A DNA stretch of 64,000 nucleotides from Psychrobacillus lasiicapitis (GTDB lineage: Bacteria > Bacillota > Bacilli > Bacillales_A > Planococcaceae): the NCBI RefSeq assembly GCF_006861795.1, contig NZ_VDGH01000004.1:124001-188000 (forward strand). The letters are read 5' to 3'. Position numbers and translations under genes: made by a program. Below, in pieces: positions 57,002 to 64,000 of the stretch; the first letter of the stretch is position 1; each line of letters starts with the position of its first letter. The notes under the pieces are model-generated. The model ran no database searches. It was given only the letters and a program-made list of their open reading frames with translations, and was not told the origin of the DNA.

Positions 57002-57080
57002 AGTATCTGAGTGGTTGGCAATGGAACCAGTTGAACGGTACTTGTTAATCGTAAAAAAAGCAAATAAAAAAACTAACTGA
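56991..57080 (+). CDS. Possible micropeptide, 29 aa
   Basis: GTG overlaps the previous gene; encodes KVSEWLAMEPVERYLLIVKK plus ANKKTN. Weak ribosome-binding site. Plausible only as part of the coupled operon. Confidence 0.3.
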   Translation: MKVKVSEWLAMEPVERYLLIVKKANKKTN

Positions 57081-57220
57081 CTCGGCAAAGTCAATTAGCA
57101 AAATTGAATACGTATGAATATTATAACATGAGAGCATTTGCTCTCGTCAAGAAGTCTGAGATTTCCCTTTGATATCTAAGATTTCTTGTTGGGGTTCAAC
57201 TATTAGAAAGAGGTGGAAAC

Positions 57221-57427
57221 ATGTTGGAAAATAGTATGGTAGCAGGCTATGGATACGAGGAGCCATTACGAGAACCTAGAATGGTTGGTCAATGCATCTA
57301 CAAACATTGTAGAGAAGAACTGTACGAAGGTGAAGGTTACGAACTTTATGGTCATTTATATTGCTCTACAGGATGCATGGGAGAACATCTTATCGAAAAA
57401 GGCGAGGCAGTCGATTTAAGCGCATAA
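57221..57427 (+). CDS. Treble-clef zinc protein, 68 aa
   Basis: CIYKHC and CSTGC pairs around GYELYGHLYC look like a small treble-clef zinc finger. AGAGGTGG upstream. A related Cys pattern is in the 59-aa protein at 60368. The gap 57081-57220 before it contains a GAGAGCATTTGCTCTC hairpin and presumably its promoter. Confidence 0.6.
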   Translation: MLENSMVAGYGYEEPLREPRMVGQCIYKHCREELYEGEGYELYGHLYCSTGCMGEHLIEKGEAVDLSA

Positions 57428-57430
57428 GAA

Positions 57431-57455
57431 AATCCACTATTAGAAGTAGTGGATT
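57431..57455. other. Perfect 9-bp hairpin after the zinc protein gene
   Basis: AATCCACTA-TTAGAAG-TAGTGGATT, followed by GGTAAG rather than a T-run; may be a weak terminator or processing site. Confidence 0.4.
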
Positions 57456-57528
57456 GGTAAGAAGCTCTAGAATTAAATTTATATTTTTATTATATCGGTA
57501 GGCATCAGAAATTTCAAGGAGGGGTATT

Positions 57529-58464
57529 GTGCAAGCCAAAACGTTTATAAAAACTGTTGATTTGACCCGTGAAGAGTGGTTGGAAGCAAGAAAGCTTGGT
57601 ATTGGTGGTAGTGATGTATCAGCAATTGCAGGTTTAAACAAGTGGAAGTCACCAGTTGGAGTTTATTTAGATAAGGTCGGTCAAGCACCTCATGAGGATT
57701 TGGCTGGGGAAGCTGCATACTGGGGCAATGTTATGGAAGATATAGTTGCTAAAGAATTTACTGTACGAACTGGTTTAAAGGTACGTAGAAGAAACGCAAT
57801 ATTGAAACACTCAGAATATCCTTTCATGTTAGCTAATGTGGACCGTTTGATTATTGGTAAACGAGAAGGTTTGGAGTGTAAAACAACTTCTGAATACCTA
57901 AAAGGTGAGTGGGATTGTGAAGAAATACCAACCGCTTATATACTCCAATGTCAGCATTACATGGCAGTTACAGGCTTCACAGCTTGGCACATAGCAGTAC
58001 TTGTTGGAGGAAATAAATTTGTCCATAAAAAAATCGACCGTGATGAGGAATTAATCACATACCTCATAAATATAGAAAAAGATTTTTGGGAAAACCACGT
58101 GTTGAAACAAATTCCGCCTGCATTTGATGGTTCTGATGCATCTGTAGACTTACTAAAAGCACTTTATCCTGAATCGGATCATGACACAGAAATTAATCTA
58201 CCTACTGAAATGGAAACACTTATTGATGCATTAGACCAAATAAAAGTTGATATGACTGAACTTCAAACAAAAGAGAAGGAATATAAAAATCAAATCAAAG
58301 CGTTTATGGGTGTGAACGAAAATGCTTTTACAGCTACTCGGAAAGTGACATGGAAATCAAATGATGTAACACGCATTGATTCAAAACGCTTAAAAGAAGA
58401 GGAACCAGAATTATTTAAAAAATATTCGAGTACTACTTCGGAACGAAAATTCTTAATCAAATAG
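57529..58464 (+). CDS. YqaJ-family phage exonuclease
   Basis: 311 aa lambda-exonuclease-like nuclease. GIGGSDVSAIAGLNKWKSPV, YWGNVMEDIVAKEFTVRTGL, ANVDRLIIGKREGLECKTTS supply the Glu/Asp/Glu-x-Lys active site, QCQHYMAVTGFTAWHIAVLV is also conserved. GTG at 57529 or upstream TTG; I use GTG behind GGAGGGG. Resects DNA for RecT annealing next door. Confidence 0.9.
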   Translation: MQAKTFIKTVDLTREEWLEARKLGIGGSDVSAIAGLNKWKSPVGVYLDKVGQAPHEDLAGEAAYWGNVMEDIVAKEFTVRTGLKVRRRNAILKHSEYPFMLANVDRLIIGKREGLECKTTSEYLKGEWDCEEIPTAYILQCQHYMAVTGFTAWHIAVLVGGNKFVHKKIDRDEELITYLINIEKDFWENHVLKQIPPAFDGSDASVDLLKALYPESDHDTEINLPTEMETLIDALDQIKVDMTELQTKEKEYKNQIKAFMGVNENAFTATRKVTWKSNDVTRIDSKRLKEEEPELFKKYSSTTSERKFLIK

Positions 58465-58477
58465 GAGGAAAACAGTA

Positions 58478-59326
58478 ATGGCAACAAATACACAAGTGAA
58501 ACAACAATTAGCGAATAAGGTTAACGGTGGCTTACAAAAAAATGTTCCTCCAGAGCAAACATTAAATGCGCTGTTAAAGCGCATGGGTCCAGAAATCCAA
58601 CGAGCATTACCCAAACATATGGACGCAGACAGAATCGCACGTATCGCTCTTACAGCGGTACGTACTACACCTAAGCTACTAGAATGTGACCAGACATCTT
58701 TCTTAGCTGCAATAATGCAATCTGCGCAACTCGGAGTAGAACCAAACACAGGATTAGGACAAGCTTATTTAATCCCTTATGGCAAAAACGTACAGTTCCA
58801 ACTAGGTTATAAAGGGTTAATCGATTTATCGGTGCGTAGTGGTCAATACAAAGCGATTTACGCTCATGAAGTGTACGGAAATGATGAGTTTGAATTTCAG
58901 TATGGCTTGAATAAAGACTTGATTCATAAACCATCTACCACTCCAGAAGGTGAACCAATCGGTTACTATGCTGTGTATCACTTGAAAAACGGCGGATTCG
59001 ATTTTGTGTACTGGACAAAAGAACGCATTGATCAACATGCTCAAAAGTTCTCACAAGCAGTACAAAAAGGATGGACAAGCCCTTGGAAAACTAATTTCGA
59101 TGCAATGGCAAAGAAAACAGTATTAAAAGAGGTACTTAAATACGCTCCAAAATCCATTGAGTTGCAGAAGACGATTGAAGCAGACTCAACTATTAAAAAT
59201 GAAATTTCGGCTGATATGAGTGAAATTATCGATGTTACTGACTATAGCGTGATTGAAGAGCAGGAAGAGCAAAAAAAAGAAGATGGAAAAATGCCAGGTC
59301 AAGTATTTGAGGACAAGCTAGTTTAA
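58478..59326 (+). CDS. recT: RecT single-strand annealing protein
   Basis: 282 aa. RMGPEIQRALPKHMDADRIA, AIMQSAQLGVEPNTGLGQAY, LIPYGKNVQFQLGYKGLIDL are diagnostic RecT/YqaK blocks. Works with the YqaJ exonuclease 13 bp upstream in recombination-dependent replication. AGGAGG before ATG. Confidence 0.95.
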   Translation: MATNTQVKQQLANKVNGGLQKNVPPEQTLNALLKRMGPEIQRALPKHMDADRIARIALTAVRTTPKLLECDQTSFLAAIMQSAQLGVEPNTGLGQAYLIPYGKNVQFQLGYKGLIDLSVRSGQYKAIYAHEVYGNDEFEFQYGLNKDLIHKPSTTPEGEPIGYYAVYHLKNGGFDFVYWTKERIDQHAQKFSQAVQKGWTSPWKTNFDAMAKKTVLKEVLKYAPKSIELQKTIEADSTIKNEISADMSEIIDVTDYSVIEEQEEQKKEDGKMPGQVFEDKLV

Positions 59327-59381
59327 TTCGGAGGGGGTTTCCCCTCTAATTCTTATCAGGCAAAAATGAGGAGGAAGTGTA

Positions 59382-60362
59382 ATGGCGAGACCGAGAAAAC
59401 AAGGGCTGGATTACTTTCCACTTGATGTAGATATCGACCAAGATGACAAAATCCAGTTGGTCGAAGCCGTGCATGGTCCAGTCGGATTTGCAGTAGTAAT
59501 CAAATTATTAATGCGTATTTACAAAGACGGTTATTTCTCTAAGTGGACAGAAACAGAACAATTACTCTTTTCAAAGAGAGTTAATGTTGACATTAATATC
59601 ATTAATGAGGTCATTAATGATTGTGTTAAATGGGATCTATTCGATAAAAGTATATTCGAAAACTACGGGGTACTTACGTCTAATGGTATACAATCGAGAT
59701 TTTTAGAAGCAGTAGGACGTAGGCAAAAGGTTGAAATGGTGCAAGAATACCTACTTTTGGAGTTAGAGGACATTAAAGTATACAAAAACCTCTCAATTAA
59801 AAGCATTAATGTAGACATTAACTCGATTGATGTAAACATTAATCCCCAAAGTAAAGTAAAGCATAGTAAAGAAAAGAATAGTAAAGAACAGCATACAAAA
59901 ACAGATGAAATAGTTGCTGACGATTTAACAATAAAAAATTCTGAAATGAATGATGCAGGATTCGCGGTTATAACTCAATTTTACTTAACCAACATCGGAC
60001 CTTTAACTCCTCATATCGGCGAGGAATTAGGACACATGTTTGATAACCATCCAGTTGAATTAATACTAGAAGCATTTAAAAAAGCACTGGAAGCAAATGC
60101 TACAAACAAAATACGTTATGCAAATTCTATTTTAACTAACTGGAAAAACCAATTATTAAAATCACTGGAAGACGTTAAAGCAGCTGATCAACGTAGAACG
60201 AATTCATTTGCTAATCAAAAAAGTACAAGGATTGAGTTAGTACCTGAATGGTTCGGAAAGGATAAGCGGCCAATGGAAAATGTAGCTGAAGAAGATGTTG
60301 ATTTAGATGCTGAACGAGAAAAATTGAAGCGAGAATTACAAAAACTTTCAAAAGTGAGGTAA
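59382..60362 (+). CDS. Phage replication initiator (DUF4373/DnaD-like), intact copy
   Basis: 326 aa; MARPRKQGLDYFPLDVDIDQ then DDKIQLVEAVHGPVGFAVVI is the DUF4373 DNA-binding domain. The DnaD-like C-terminal domain ends RYANSILTNWKNQLLKSLED. INVDIN-type repeats mark the iteron DNA within. Near-identical to the truncated gene at position 1. Should bind the iterons and recruit host helicase loader. Confidence 0.9.
   Translation: MARPRKQGLDYFPLDVDIDQDDKIQLVEAVHGPVGFAVVIKLLMRIYKDGYFSKWTETEQLLFSKRVNVDINIINEVINDCVKWDLFDKSIFENYGVLTSNGIQSRFLEAVGRRQKVEMVQEYLLLELEDIKVYKNLSIKSINVDINSIDVNINPQSKVKHSKEKNSKEQHTKTDEIVADDLTIKNSEMNDAGFAVITQFYLTNIGPLTPHIGEELGHMFDNHPVELILEAFKKALEANATNKIRYANSILTNWKNQLLKSLEDVKAADQRRTNSFANQKSTRIELVPEWFGKDKRPMENVAEEDVDLDAEREKLKRELQKLSKVR
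59581..59842. repeat. Phased palindromic iterons in prophage B initiator gene
   Basis: TTAATGTTGACATTAA (59581-59596), TTAATGAGGTCATTAA (59602-59617), TTAATGTAGACATTAA (59806-59821), TTGATGTAAACATTAA (59827-59842). Pairs again spaced exactly 21 bp, pair-to-pair 225 bp, the same as prophage A. Confidence 0.7.
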
Positions 60363-60367
60363 CGAAA

Positions 60368-60547
60368 ATGAAAGTAATCGTGGCAGTATGTGAGAATGAT
60401 CGTTGCGAAATGGTAATCCACAAAGGTGACAGAGTATGGAACAAGGGCTCTGAACTGTATTGCTCAGGGAAATGTCTATTCGAGTCATTCGGACACGTTA
60501 AACAAACGGTTTTGTGTGAAAAACAGGTTGTTGGAGGTACGAGATAA
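60368..60547 (+). CDS. Small zinc-finger-like protein, 59 aa
   Basis: MKVIVAVCENDRCEMVIHKG then ELYCSGKCLFESF, with C-x4-C and C-x3-C pairs, resembles the treble-clef protein at 57221. GAGGTAACG upstream. Ends overlapping the dUTPase remnant. Confidence 0.6.
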   Translation: MKVIVAVCENDRCEMVIHKGDRVWNKGSELYCSGKCLFESFGHVKQTVLCEKQVVGGTR

Positions 60548-60695
60548 ATCTTACAAAATTATTTGAAACTCAGAGGGTGCTAGATGATTGAATCATGCGA
60601 CAAAACCTGAGCTGAGAGGTCAAAATAATCCGGATTGGAAAATACTCGTTTTGCAAGTTGAACTAGGAGAATGTGCGAATGAGTGGAGAGGGTTT
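60544..60695 (+). pseudogene. Wrecked dUTPase gene remnant (prophage B)
   Basis: Aligns with the prophage A dUTPase at 2751: GGAGG site kept, start ATG changed to ATA, in-frame TGA after LFETQRVLDD, a frameshift, then DWKILVLQVELGECANEWRG and abrupt end. It joins straight to sequence upstream of the DUF1064 gene, so a deletion has also removed the dUTPase 3' half and the genes equivalent to 3382-4719. Confidence 0.8.
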
Positions 60696-60724
60696 AACCT
60701 CTTTAATTATAAGGGAGTGGCAGC

Positions 60725-61159
60725 ATGGCGGAGACAAAGACTAAATATAACAGTAAAAAAATCGAGCTAGATGGGCATGTTTTTGATTCTAAAATAGAAG
60801 CGCAATATTACGAGGAATTGAAGTTGCAACAGCAGCAAGAAAAGATATTATTCTTTCGACTACAACCAAGATATGAGTTGCAAGAAAGCTTTAGGAAAGA
60901 TGGTAAGCTACATCGAAAAATTGAATTAGTTGCTGATTTTGAAGTACATCACACGGATGGTTCAATTGAAGTAGTAGATGTTAAAGGTTTTCAAACAGAA
61001 ACATTTGGAGTTAAACGTAAGCTCTTCGAAAAGAAATATCCTCACAAGTTAAGTCTATTGACCTTTTCACAAATCGATGGTGGTTGGATCGAGCTAGATG
61101 ACTTAAAAAAGGCCAGAAAGGAACGGAAGAAAGCAAAGCAGTTGTCAGTATCATATTAA
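60725..61159 (+). CDS. DUF1064 phage PD-(D/E)XK nuclease-like protein (prophage B copy)
   Basis: 144 aa. KYNSKKIELDGHVFDSKIEA, QPRYELQESF, LVADFEVHHTDGSIEVVDVK with catalytic Asp/Glu-Val-Lys. Highly similar to 4764-5195, same AAGGGAGTGGCA site. Only this gene separates the dUTPase remnant from the leftward accessory patch. Confidence 0.8.
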   Translation: MAETKTKYNSKKIELDGHVFDSKIEAQYYEELKLQQQQEKILFFRLQPRYELQESFRKDGKLHRKIELVADFEVHHTDGSIEVVDVKGFQTETFGVKRKLFEKKYPHKLSLLTFSQIDGGWIELDDLKKARKERKKAKQLSVSY

Positions 61160-61201
61160 ATTCCTTATACGATATAAGTAGGAATGAAATGAATGGTAAT
61201 A

Positions 61202-61381
61202 CTAGTTAGATTCTAAGGGTAGGGTAACTTCTGTTTTAAGTTCAGTTTCATGAGAGCTCAATAATGCATCAGTTAAAAAAATAAGATCATTTAAAATAAG
61301 CTCTTTAATATGAAGATCAGGACATTTGTAATAATCATCTACAAGTTGATTAAGTTCTTTATACATCAATAAAATAGTCAT
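61202..61381 (-). CDS. Small conserved prophage protein, 59 aa (copy B)
   Basis: AAGGAG 7 bp before ATG. MTILLMYKELNQLVDDYYKC then PDLHIKELILNDLIFLTDAL matches the 53-aa protein at 6227-6388. Function unknown; conservation at the same place in both prophages supports it. Confidence 0.6.
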   Translation of the reverse strand: MTILLMYKELNQLVDDYYKCPDLHIKELILNDLIFLTDALLSSHETELKTEVTLPLESN

Positions 61382-61501
61382 AAATACACTCCTTCATAGT
61401 TCCTTTTTCTTAGTTCCATTATGCTCTATTTTTTATGGAATTGTAAGTCGAATTAAAAAATTGATATTCTCATTTCGTAAATTAAGTACAACAACTGGTA
61501 T

Positions 61502-61594
61502 TCATCCTTTCTTACGGTATTCCTTTATAAAAATAAAATAAATAAAGGTGCTGTATAGAAGGCTAATAGCAACGATTAATGTAATTGGATGCAT
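61502..61594 (-). CDS. Hydrophobic basic-tailed micropeptide, 30 aa (copy B)
   Basis: GAGGTGG before ATG. MHPITLIVAISLLYSTFIYF then IFIKEYRKKG. The C-terminal half equals that of the prophage A peptide, the N-terminal half differs. Same structured leader upstream. Type I toxin-like; inference. Confidence 0.55.
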   Translation of the reverse strand: MHPITLIVAISLLYSTFIYFIFIKEYRKKG

Positions 61595-61608
61595 GGCCCA
61601 CCTCGTTT

Positions 61609-61690
61609 GAATTAAAAACAACAGAACCTAGATCGGCAAAAATCAACAGAGCTTACTATGAACTGCTTTCGGTTCTGTGTAAGCATTATT
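61609..61690 (-). ncRNA. Conserved structured leader RNA (copy B)
   Basis: ACAGAACC (61678-61671, leftward) pairs with GGTTCTGT (61628-61621) and is followed by TGTTTTTAA, identical to copy A except in the central loop. TGCTAATAAT -10-like box precedes it. Confidence 0.55.
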
Positions 61691-61700
61691 AGCAAATGAA

Positions 61701-61757
61701 ATTAAATTTATACTTTAGGGTTCATAGAAACGTTGCAGTAGACACAAACTGTGTATT
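61701..61757 (+). ncRNA. Conserved non-coding element with promoter (prophage B)
   Basis: TATACT (61707-61712), then GTTCATAGAAACGTTGCAGT and ACACAAACTGTGT, matching the element at 6030-6066. Related CAGTTCGTAG strings follow -10-like boxes at 6802, 62272 and 62558. Confidence 0.4.
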
Positions 61758-61795
61758 AAAAAAGAGCAATGATTAGTTAAAACTAACCATTGCTC
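61758..61795 (-). terminator. Leftward terminator of the VOC gene
   Basis: GAGCAATG and CATTGCTC with further TTAGTT/AACTAA pairing; leftward followed by TTTTTTAAT. Confidence 0.7.
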
Positions 61796-61802
61796 AAAGC
61801 AT

Positions 61803-62186
61803 TTAACAATTGCAGATCATTAATACGTTTCCATCTAAGTCTTGAAAGTTAAAATAGGCAAAATCACCAATACGTTCTATTTCTCTAACAACTGTTATCC
61901 CATGGTTTTTGATAAATTTGTATGCTTCATCTATATCTTTGACGAAGAAGTTAAACAAAACATGGTTTGAAGGATTTAATTTGAAGCCTGGATCGAAAGT
62001 ATGATCATCTAAAGTAAGCCCTGTATCACCTGAAACAGGGATATTGTAAACAGGCGATGATACATGATCCTTTTGAAAAGGTATACCAAGTAGTTTGCTG
62101 TACCATTCGACGGATTTTTCTAAGTTACTAACATGGATAAAAACATTATTTACCTTACAAGCAATTGGAGAAGCAATCAAATTCAT
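61803..62186 (-). CDS. VOC-family (glyoxalase/bleomycin-resistance fold) protein
   Basis: ATG at 62186 has AAGGTGG 7 bp upstream; a longer ORF to 62258 starts without a site. 127 aa: NVFIHVSNLEKSVEWYSKLL, HVLFNFFVKDIDEAYKFIKN, YFNFQDLDGNVLMICN. A His and the two Glu/Asp ligands could bind metal. Such genes serve detoxification or antibiotic resistance; substrate unknown. Cargo gene of prophage B with its own terminator. Confidence 0.75.
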   Translation of the reverse strand: MNLIASPIACKVNNVFIHVSNLEKSVEWYSKLLGIPFQKDHVSSPVYNIPVSGDTGLTLDDHTFDPGFKLNPSNHVLFNFFVKDIDEAYKFIKNHGITVVREIERIGDFAYFNFQDLDGNVLMICNC

Positions 62187-62310
62187 AAACATTCCACCTT
62201 TTCTGTTAATAAAATAAATTATTCGATAGATAAAGAAAAAAACCTTTAAAAATTTCAAGAGAAGTAAGATGCAGTTCGTAGACTTAGAGAATTAGAAGAG
62301 GGGGAAAACA

Positions 62311-62553
62311 GTGGATGGTTTTGTAATATACCTATCTAGTGAGAGTTACCGAAGTAGTTCAAATGACTATGGTTATTGGACGGGTAAAGTATTCAGAGGT
62401 GAAGATGTAACATACCCAGGTTACGAAGATGATAAAACCCATAACAATGTAAAAGTATACACAAGTAAAAAAAGAGCCGAAAATATGGCGAAAAAGTTGG
62501 AGAATAGATGTACCTATGTATTCACTGCAACAGTCGAAAAAGTAGAGGATTAA
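62311..62553 (+). CDS. Hypothetical protein, 80 aa
   Basis: GTG after AGAGGGGG. MDGFVIYLSSESYRSSSNDY, then NVKVYTSKKRAENMAKKLEN and YVFTATVEKVED: looks like a small ferredoxin-like phage protein. Behind a CAGTTCGTAG element. Confidence 0.5.
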   Translation: MDGFVIYLSSESYRSSSNDYGYWTGKVFRGEDVTYPGYEDDKTHNNVKVYTSKKRAENMAKKLENRCTYVFTATVEKVED

Positions 62554-62593
62554 TATACAGTTCGTAAATAAAGCGAAGTAAAGGGTGGTTTGA

Positions 62594-62800
62594 ATGGCAT
62601 CCGCAAGAACACGATTGAGAAGCATTCGTAAAAGAGCGAGTAAGCGAACGGATCCTAAGAACAACATGATTGAAATTGCTGGTGATGACTTCTGGTGGAT
62701 TATGAATCTTTTTTATCAGGCCGACAAAATTGAACTGTTGGAAACTAATCTGAAACTGCAGGAAAGAATAAAAGAATTAGAGATGGAGGAAAACTCATGA
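62594..62800 (+). CDS. Hypothetical basic protein, 68 aa
   Basis: AAGGGTGG site. Very basic start ([20 protein letters not shown]) then a helical acidic end ([17 protein letters not shown]). Overlaps SSB start. Confidence 0.5.
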   Translation: MASARTRLRSIRKRASKRTDPKNNMIEIAGDDFWWIMNLFYQADKIELLETNLKLQERIKELEMEENS

Positions 62801-63288
62801 TTAACCGAGTCGTATTAGTTGGAAGGCTCACAAAAGATGTTGAGCTTAGATATACTCCTTCGGGAGTAGCGATGGCAAGATTTACACTAGCTTGTAACAG
62901 ACCATTCAAAAGTGAAGGTGGCGAGCAACAGGCAGATTTTATAAACATCATCGTTTGGAGAAAGCAAGCTGAGAACACAGCAAACTTCTTGAAGAAAGGA
63001 AGTTTGGCAGGTGTTGAGGGACGTATTCAAACAGGCAGTTATGAGGGCCAAGATGGTAAGCGTGTCTATACGACTGACGTTGTCGCTGATAGCGTTCAAT
63101 TCCTTGAAACGAAGAATGGACAGGCTAACCAAAACAACGGTACTACAGAGCAACCTAACGACCATCAGCGAAGCCGTTCAGAGTACCAGCACCCACAAAC
63201 TCAGCCAAATTATACGAGAGTGGAAGAAGATCCATTTGCTAATAGTAGTGGACCCATCGAAGTGACCGATGATGATCTCCCGTTCTGA
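62797..63288 (+). CDS. ssb: Single-stranded DNA-binding protein (prophage B)
   Basis: 163 aa; [40 protein letters not shown], tip DDDLPF. Same length and layout as the prophage A SSB. GGAGGA upstream. Confidence 0.95.
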   Translation: MINRVVLVGRLTKDVELRYTPSGVAMARFTLACNRPFKSEGGEQQADFINIIVWRKQAENTANFLKKGSLAGVEGRIQTGSYEGQDGKRVYTTDVVADSVQFLETKNGQANQNNGTTEQPNDHQRSRSEYQHPQTQPNYTRVEEDPFANSSGPIEVTDDDLPF

Positions 63289-63301
63289 GTGAGGTGATAT
63301 C

Positions 63302-63493
63302 ATGAATTACTATTTGTTTGAGGATGATAAGCACAGAGTCAATATGATATTTCAAGAGTCAGAGCTAGAAGCGTTTGTATGGTACTGGAAAGAAGGCTAT
63401 GACATTACGAAAATAGCGAAAGAAATGAAGAGGAAGCCGATTGAAGTGTTGTTACTGGCTTTAGATAGGGCGGAAAGGAAAGATAAAGCGTAG
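63302..63493 (+). CDS. Small HTH-like protein, 63 aa
   Basis: AGGTGATATC site. MNYYLFEDDKHRVNMIFQES, then YWKEGYDITKIAKEMKRKPI suggests a short HTH. Family of phage proteins that follow SSB. Function unknown. Confidence 0.55.
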   Translation: MNYYLFEDDKHRVNMIFQESELEAFVWYWKEGYDITKIAKEMKRKPIEVLLLALDRAERKDKA

Positions 63494-63514
63494 GAAACAT
63501 AGTATTTTTGGATA

Positions 63515-63541
63515 ACAAAAAAGACAGGACTCCTCCTGTCT
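63515..63541 (-). terminator. Hairpin, terminator-like on the minus strand
   Basis: GACAGGA-CTCC-TCCTGTC preceded on the plus strand by AAAAAA, so T-rich only leftward. On the plus strand it may still slow transcription. Confidence 0.4.
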
Positions 63542-63577
63542 CGCACAACTCAATTATAACACAATGGAGGGGTCTTG

Positions 63578-63778
63578 ATGGATACAAACAATTTAGAAAT
63601 AGACACTAGAACTATGCAGTTAACTGTCGATATAATGGATATACCTACCAGTTGTGTGATAGTAATCTGTGACGGCAAAGCAAAACTCAGAGAACTTCCG
63701 ACTCACGGTGAATATAAGATTGTGACGCACCAAGGGAAAGTGAAGAGGATGAGGACGGAAATGGGGGAAGAGTTTTGA
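63578..63778 (+). CDS. XtrA-like phage protein, 66 aa
   Basis: GGAGGGG before ATG. MDTNNLEIDTRTMQLTVDIM, then CVIVICDGKAKLRELPTHGE and YKIVTHQGKVKRM match the XtrA family pattern of PBSX-like elements. Sits near the end of the early operon. Confidence 0.6.
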   Translation: MDTNNLEIDTRTMQLTVDIMDIPTSCVIVICDGKAKLRELPTHGEYKIVTHQGKVKRMRTEMGEEF

Positions 63779-64000
63779 GTGAAAGTAAACTTGAAAAGAA
63801 AATATTATATACTCTTGTCTGCGTGTTACTAGGAATATTGCTAGCGCTGATTTTAAGAATGAATATCACTCTTTCAGAAATTAAGATATCAAGTTCTCTA
63901 GCTACTTTTTTAGGAGCTCTAGCAGGTGCTGGAATATCAGGTGGTACAGCAATTTATGTAATGCATAGAGATATCTCTTTTAGAAAAGATGAAAAACAAA
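63775..64000 (+). CDS. Membrane protein, cut by window end
   Basis: TTG in a TTGA overlap with the XtrA-like stop. Two helices: LYTLVCVLLGILLALILRMN and LATFLGALAGAGISGGTAIY, then a basic segment running off the window. Same architecture as the protein at 9066-9668. Confidence 0.6.
   Translation, partial: MSESKLEKKILYTLVCVLLGILLALILRMNITLSEIKISSSLATFLGALAGAGISGGTAIYVMHRDISFRKDEKQ

Noticed and set aside
60588-60770. 60-aa ORF starting MNHATKPELRG
   Set aside because: It is the frameshifted middle of the decayed dUTPase running into the DUF1064 leader, with no ribosome-binding site.

Overview
The window reads as a low-GC Gram-positive chromosome of the order Bacillales. Ribosome-binding sites are strong AGGAGG types, GTG and TTG starts are frequent, and a natural-competence comGA-comGG operon is preceded by a metallo-beta-lactamase-fold hydrolase and a DUF2626 gene, an order familiar from Bacillus and relatives. 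A BclA-like spore-surface protein points to a spore former. I cannot fix the genus; Planococcaceae-like genera (Psychrobacillus, Lysinibacillus, Sporosarcina) or a close Bacillaceae genus are the best guesses. About 6 kb of ordinary chromosome (42.4-48.3 kb) is sandwiched between two related siphovirus-type prophages.

Prophage A (position 1 to about 35.6 kb, possibly to 42.4 kb) enters the window inside its replication initiator gene. Early genes follow to 8.9 kb: replication initiator with an internal iteron origin, dUTPase with a zinc insert, DUF1064 nuclease-like protein, single-strand binding protein and an ArpU/RinA-type late regulator. A leftward accessory patch at 5.2-7.1 kb carries a BclA-like spore protein and a tiny membrane peptide with a structured leader. 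The late region is in standard order: terminase, portal, MuF head protein, scaffold, capsid, head-tail connectors, an Acb2/Tad1 anti-defence protein, tail tube, a Pmp3 moron with its own promoter and terminator, frameshifted tail chaperones, tape measure, baseplate, and two tail proteins carrying a NodB deacetylase and an SGNH esterase. A repressor/tyrosine-recombinase pair with three operators sits between tail and lysis genes. The lysis genes are two holins and an amidase.

From 35.6 to 42.4 kb lies an accessory tail: an ATP-dependent DNA ligase, an SOS-controlled LexA-HTH/Y-family polymerase/YolD UV cassette, and a compact module resembling pieces of a type IV secretion system (small DNA-binding-like protein, VirB2-like membrane protein, second membrane protein, HerA/VirD4-like ATPase). 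I cannot tell whether this stretch belongs to prophage A or is a separate island.

The host segment runs from the hydrolase gene through DUF2626, a SufR/ArsR-like regulator and comGA to comGG. The last gene, comGG, appears cut short. Prophage B starts there with a leftward integrase, so the competence pilus operon seems to be its attachment site, by analogy with comK in Listeria. The B lysogeny module (48.4-54.6 kb, leftward) holds the integrase, an SOS-boxed ImmA protease, a Dam-type methylase paired with an OLD-type ATPase/TOPRIM nuclease, an Excalibur protein, a coiled-coil membrane protein and the CI repressor. To the right are Cro, an antirepressor, YqaJ/RecT recombination proteins, and a second copy of the replication module with the same phased iterons, DUF1064 protein, structured-leader peptide and SSB. 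In B the dUTPase survives only as a wrecked remnant. The window ends inside a small membrane protein of prophage B.
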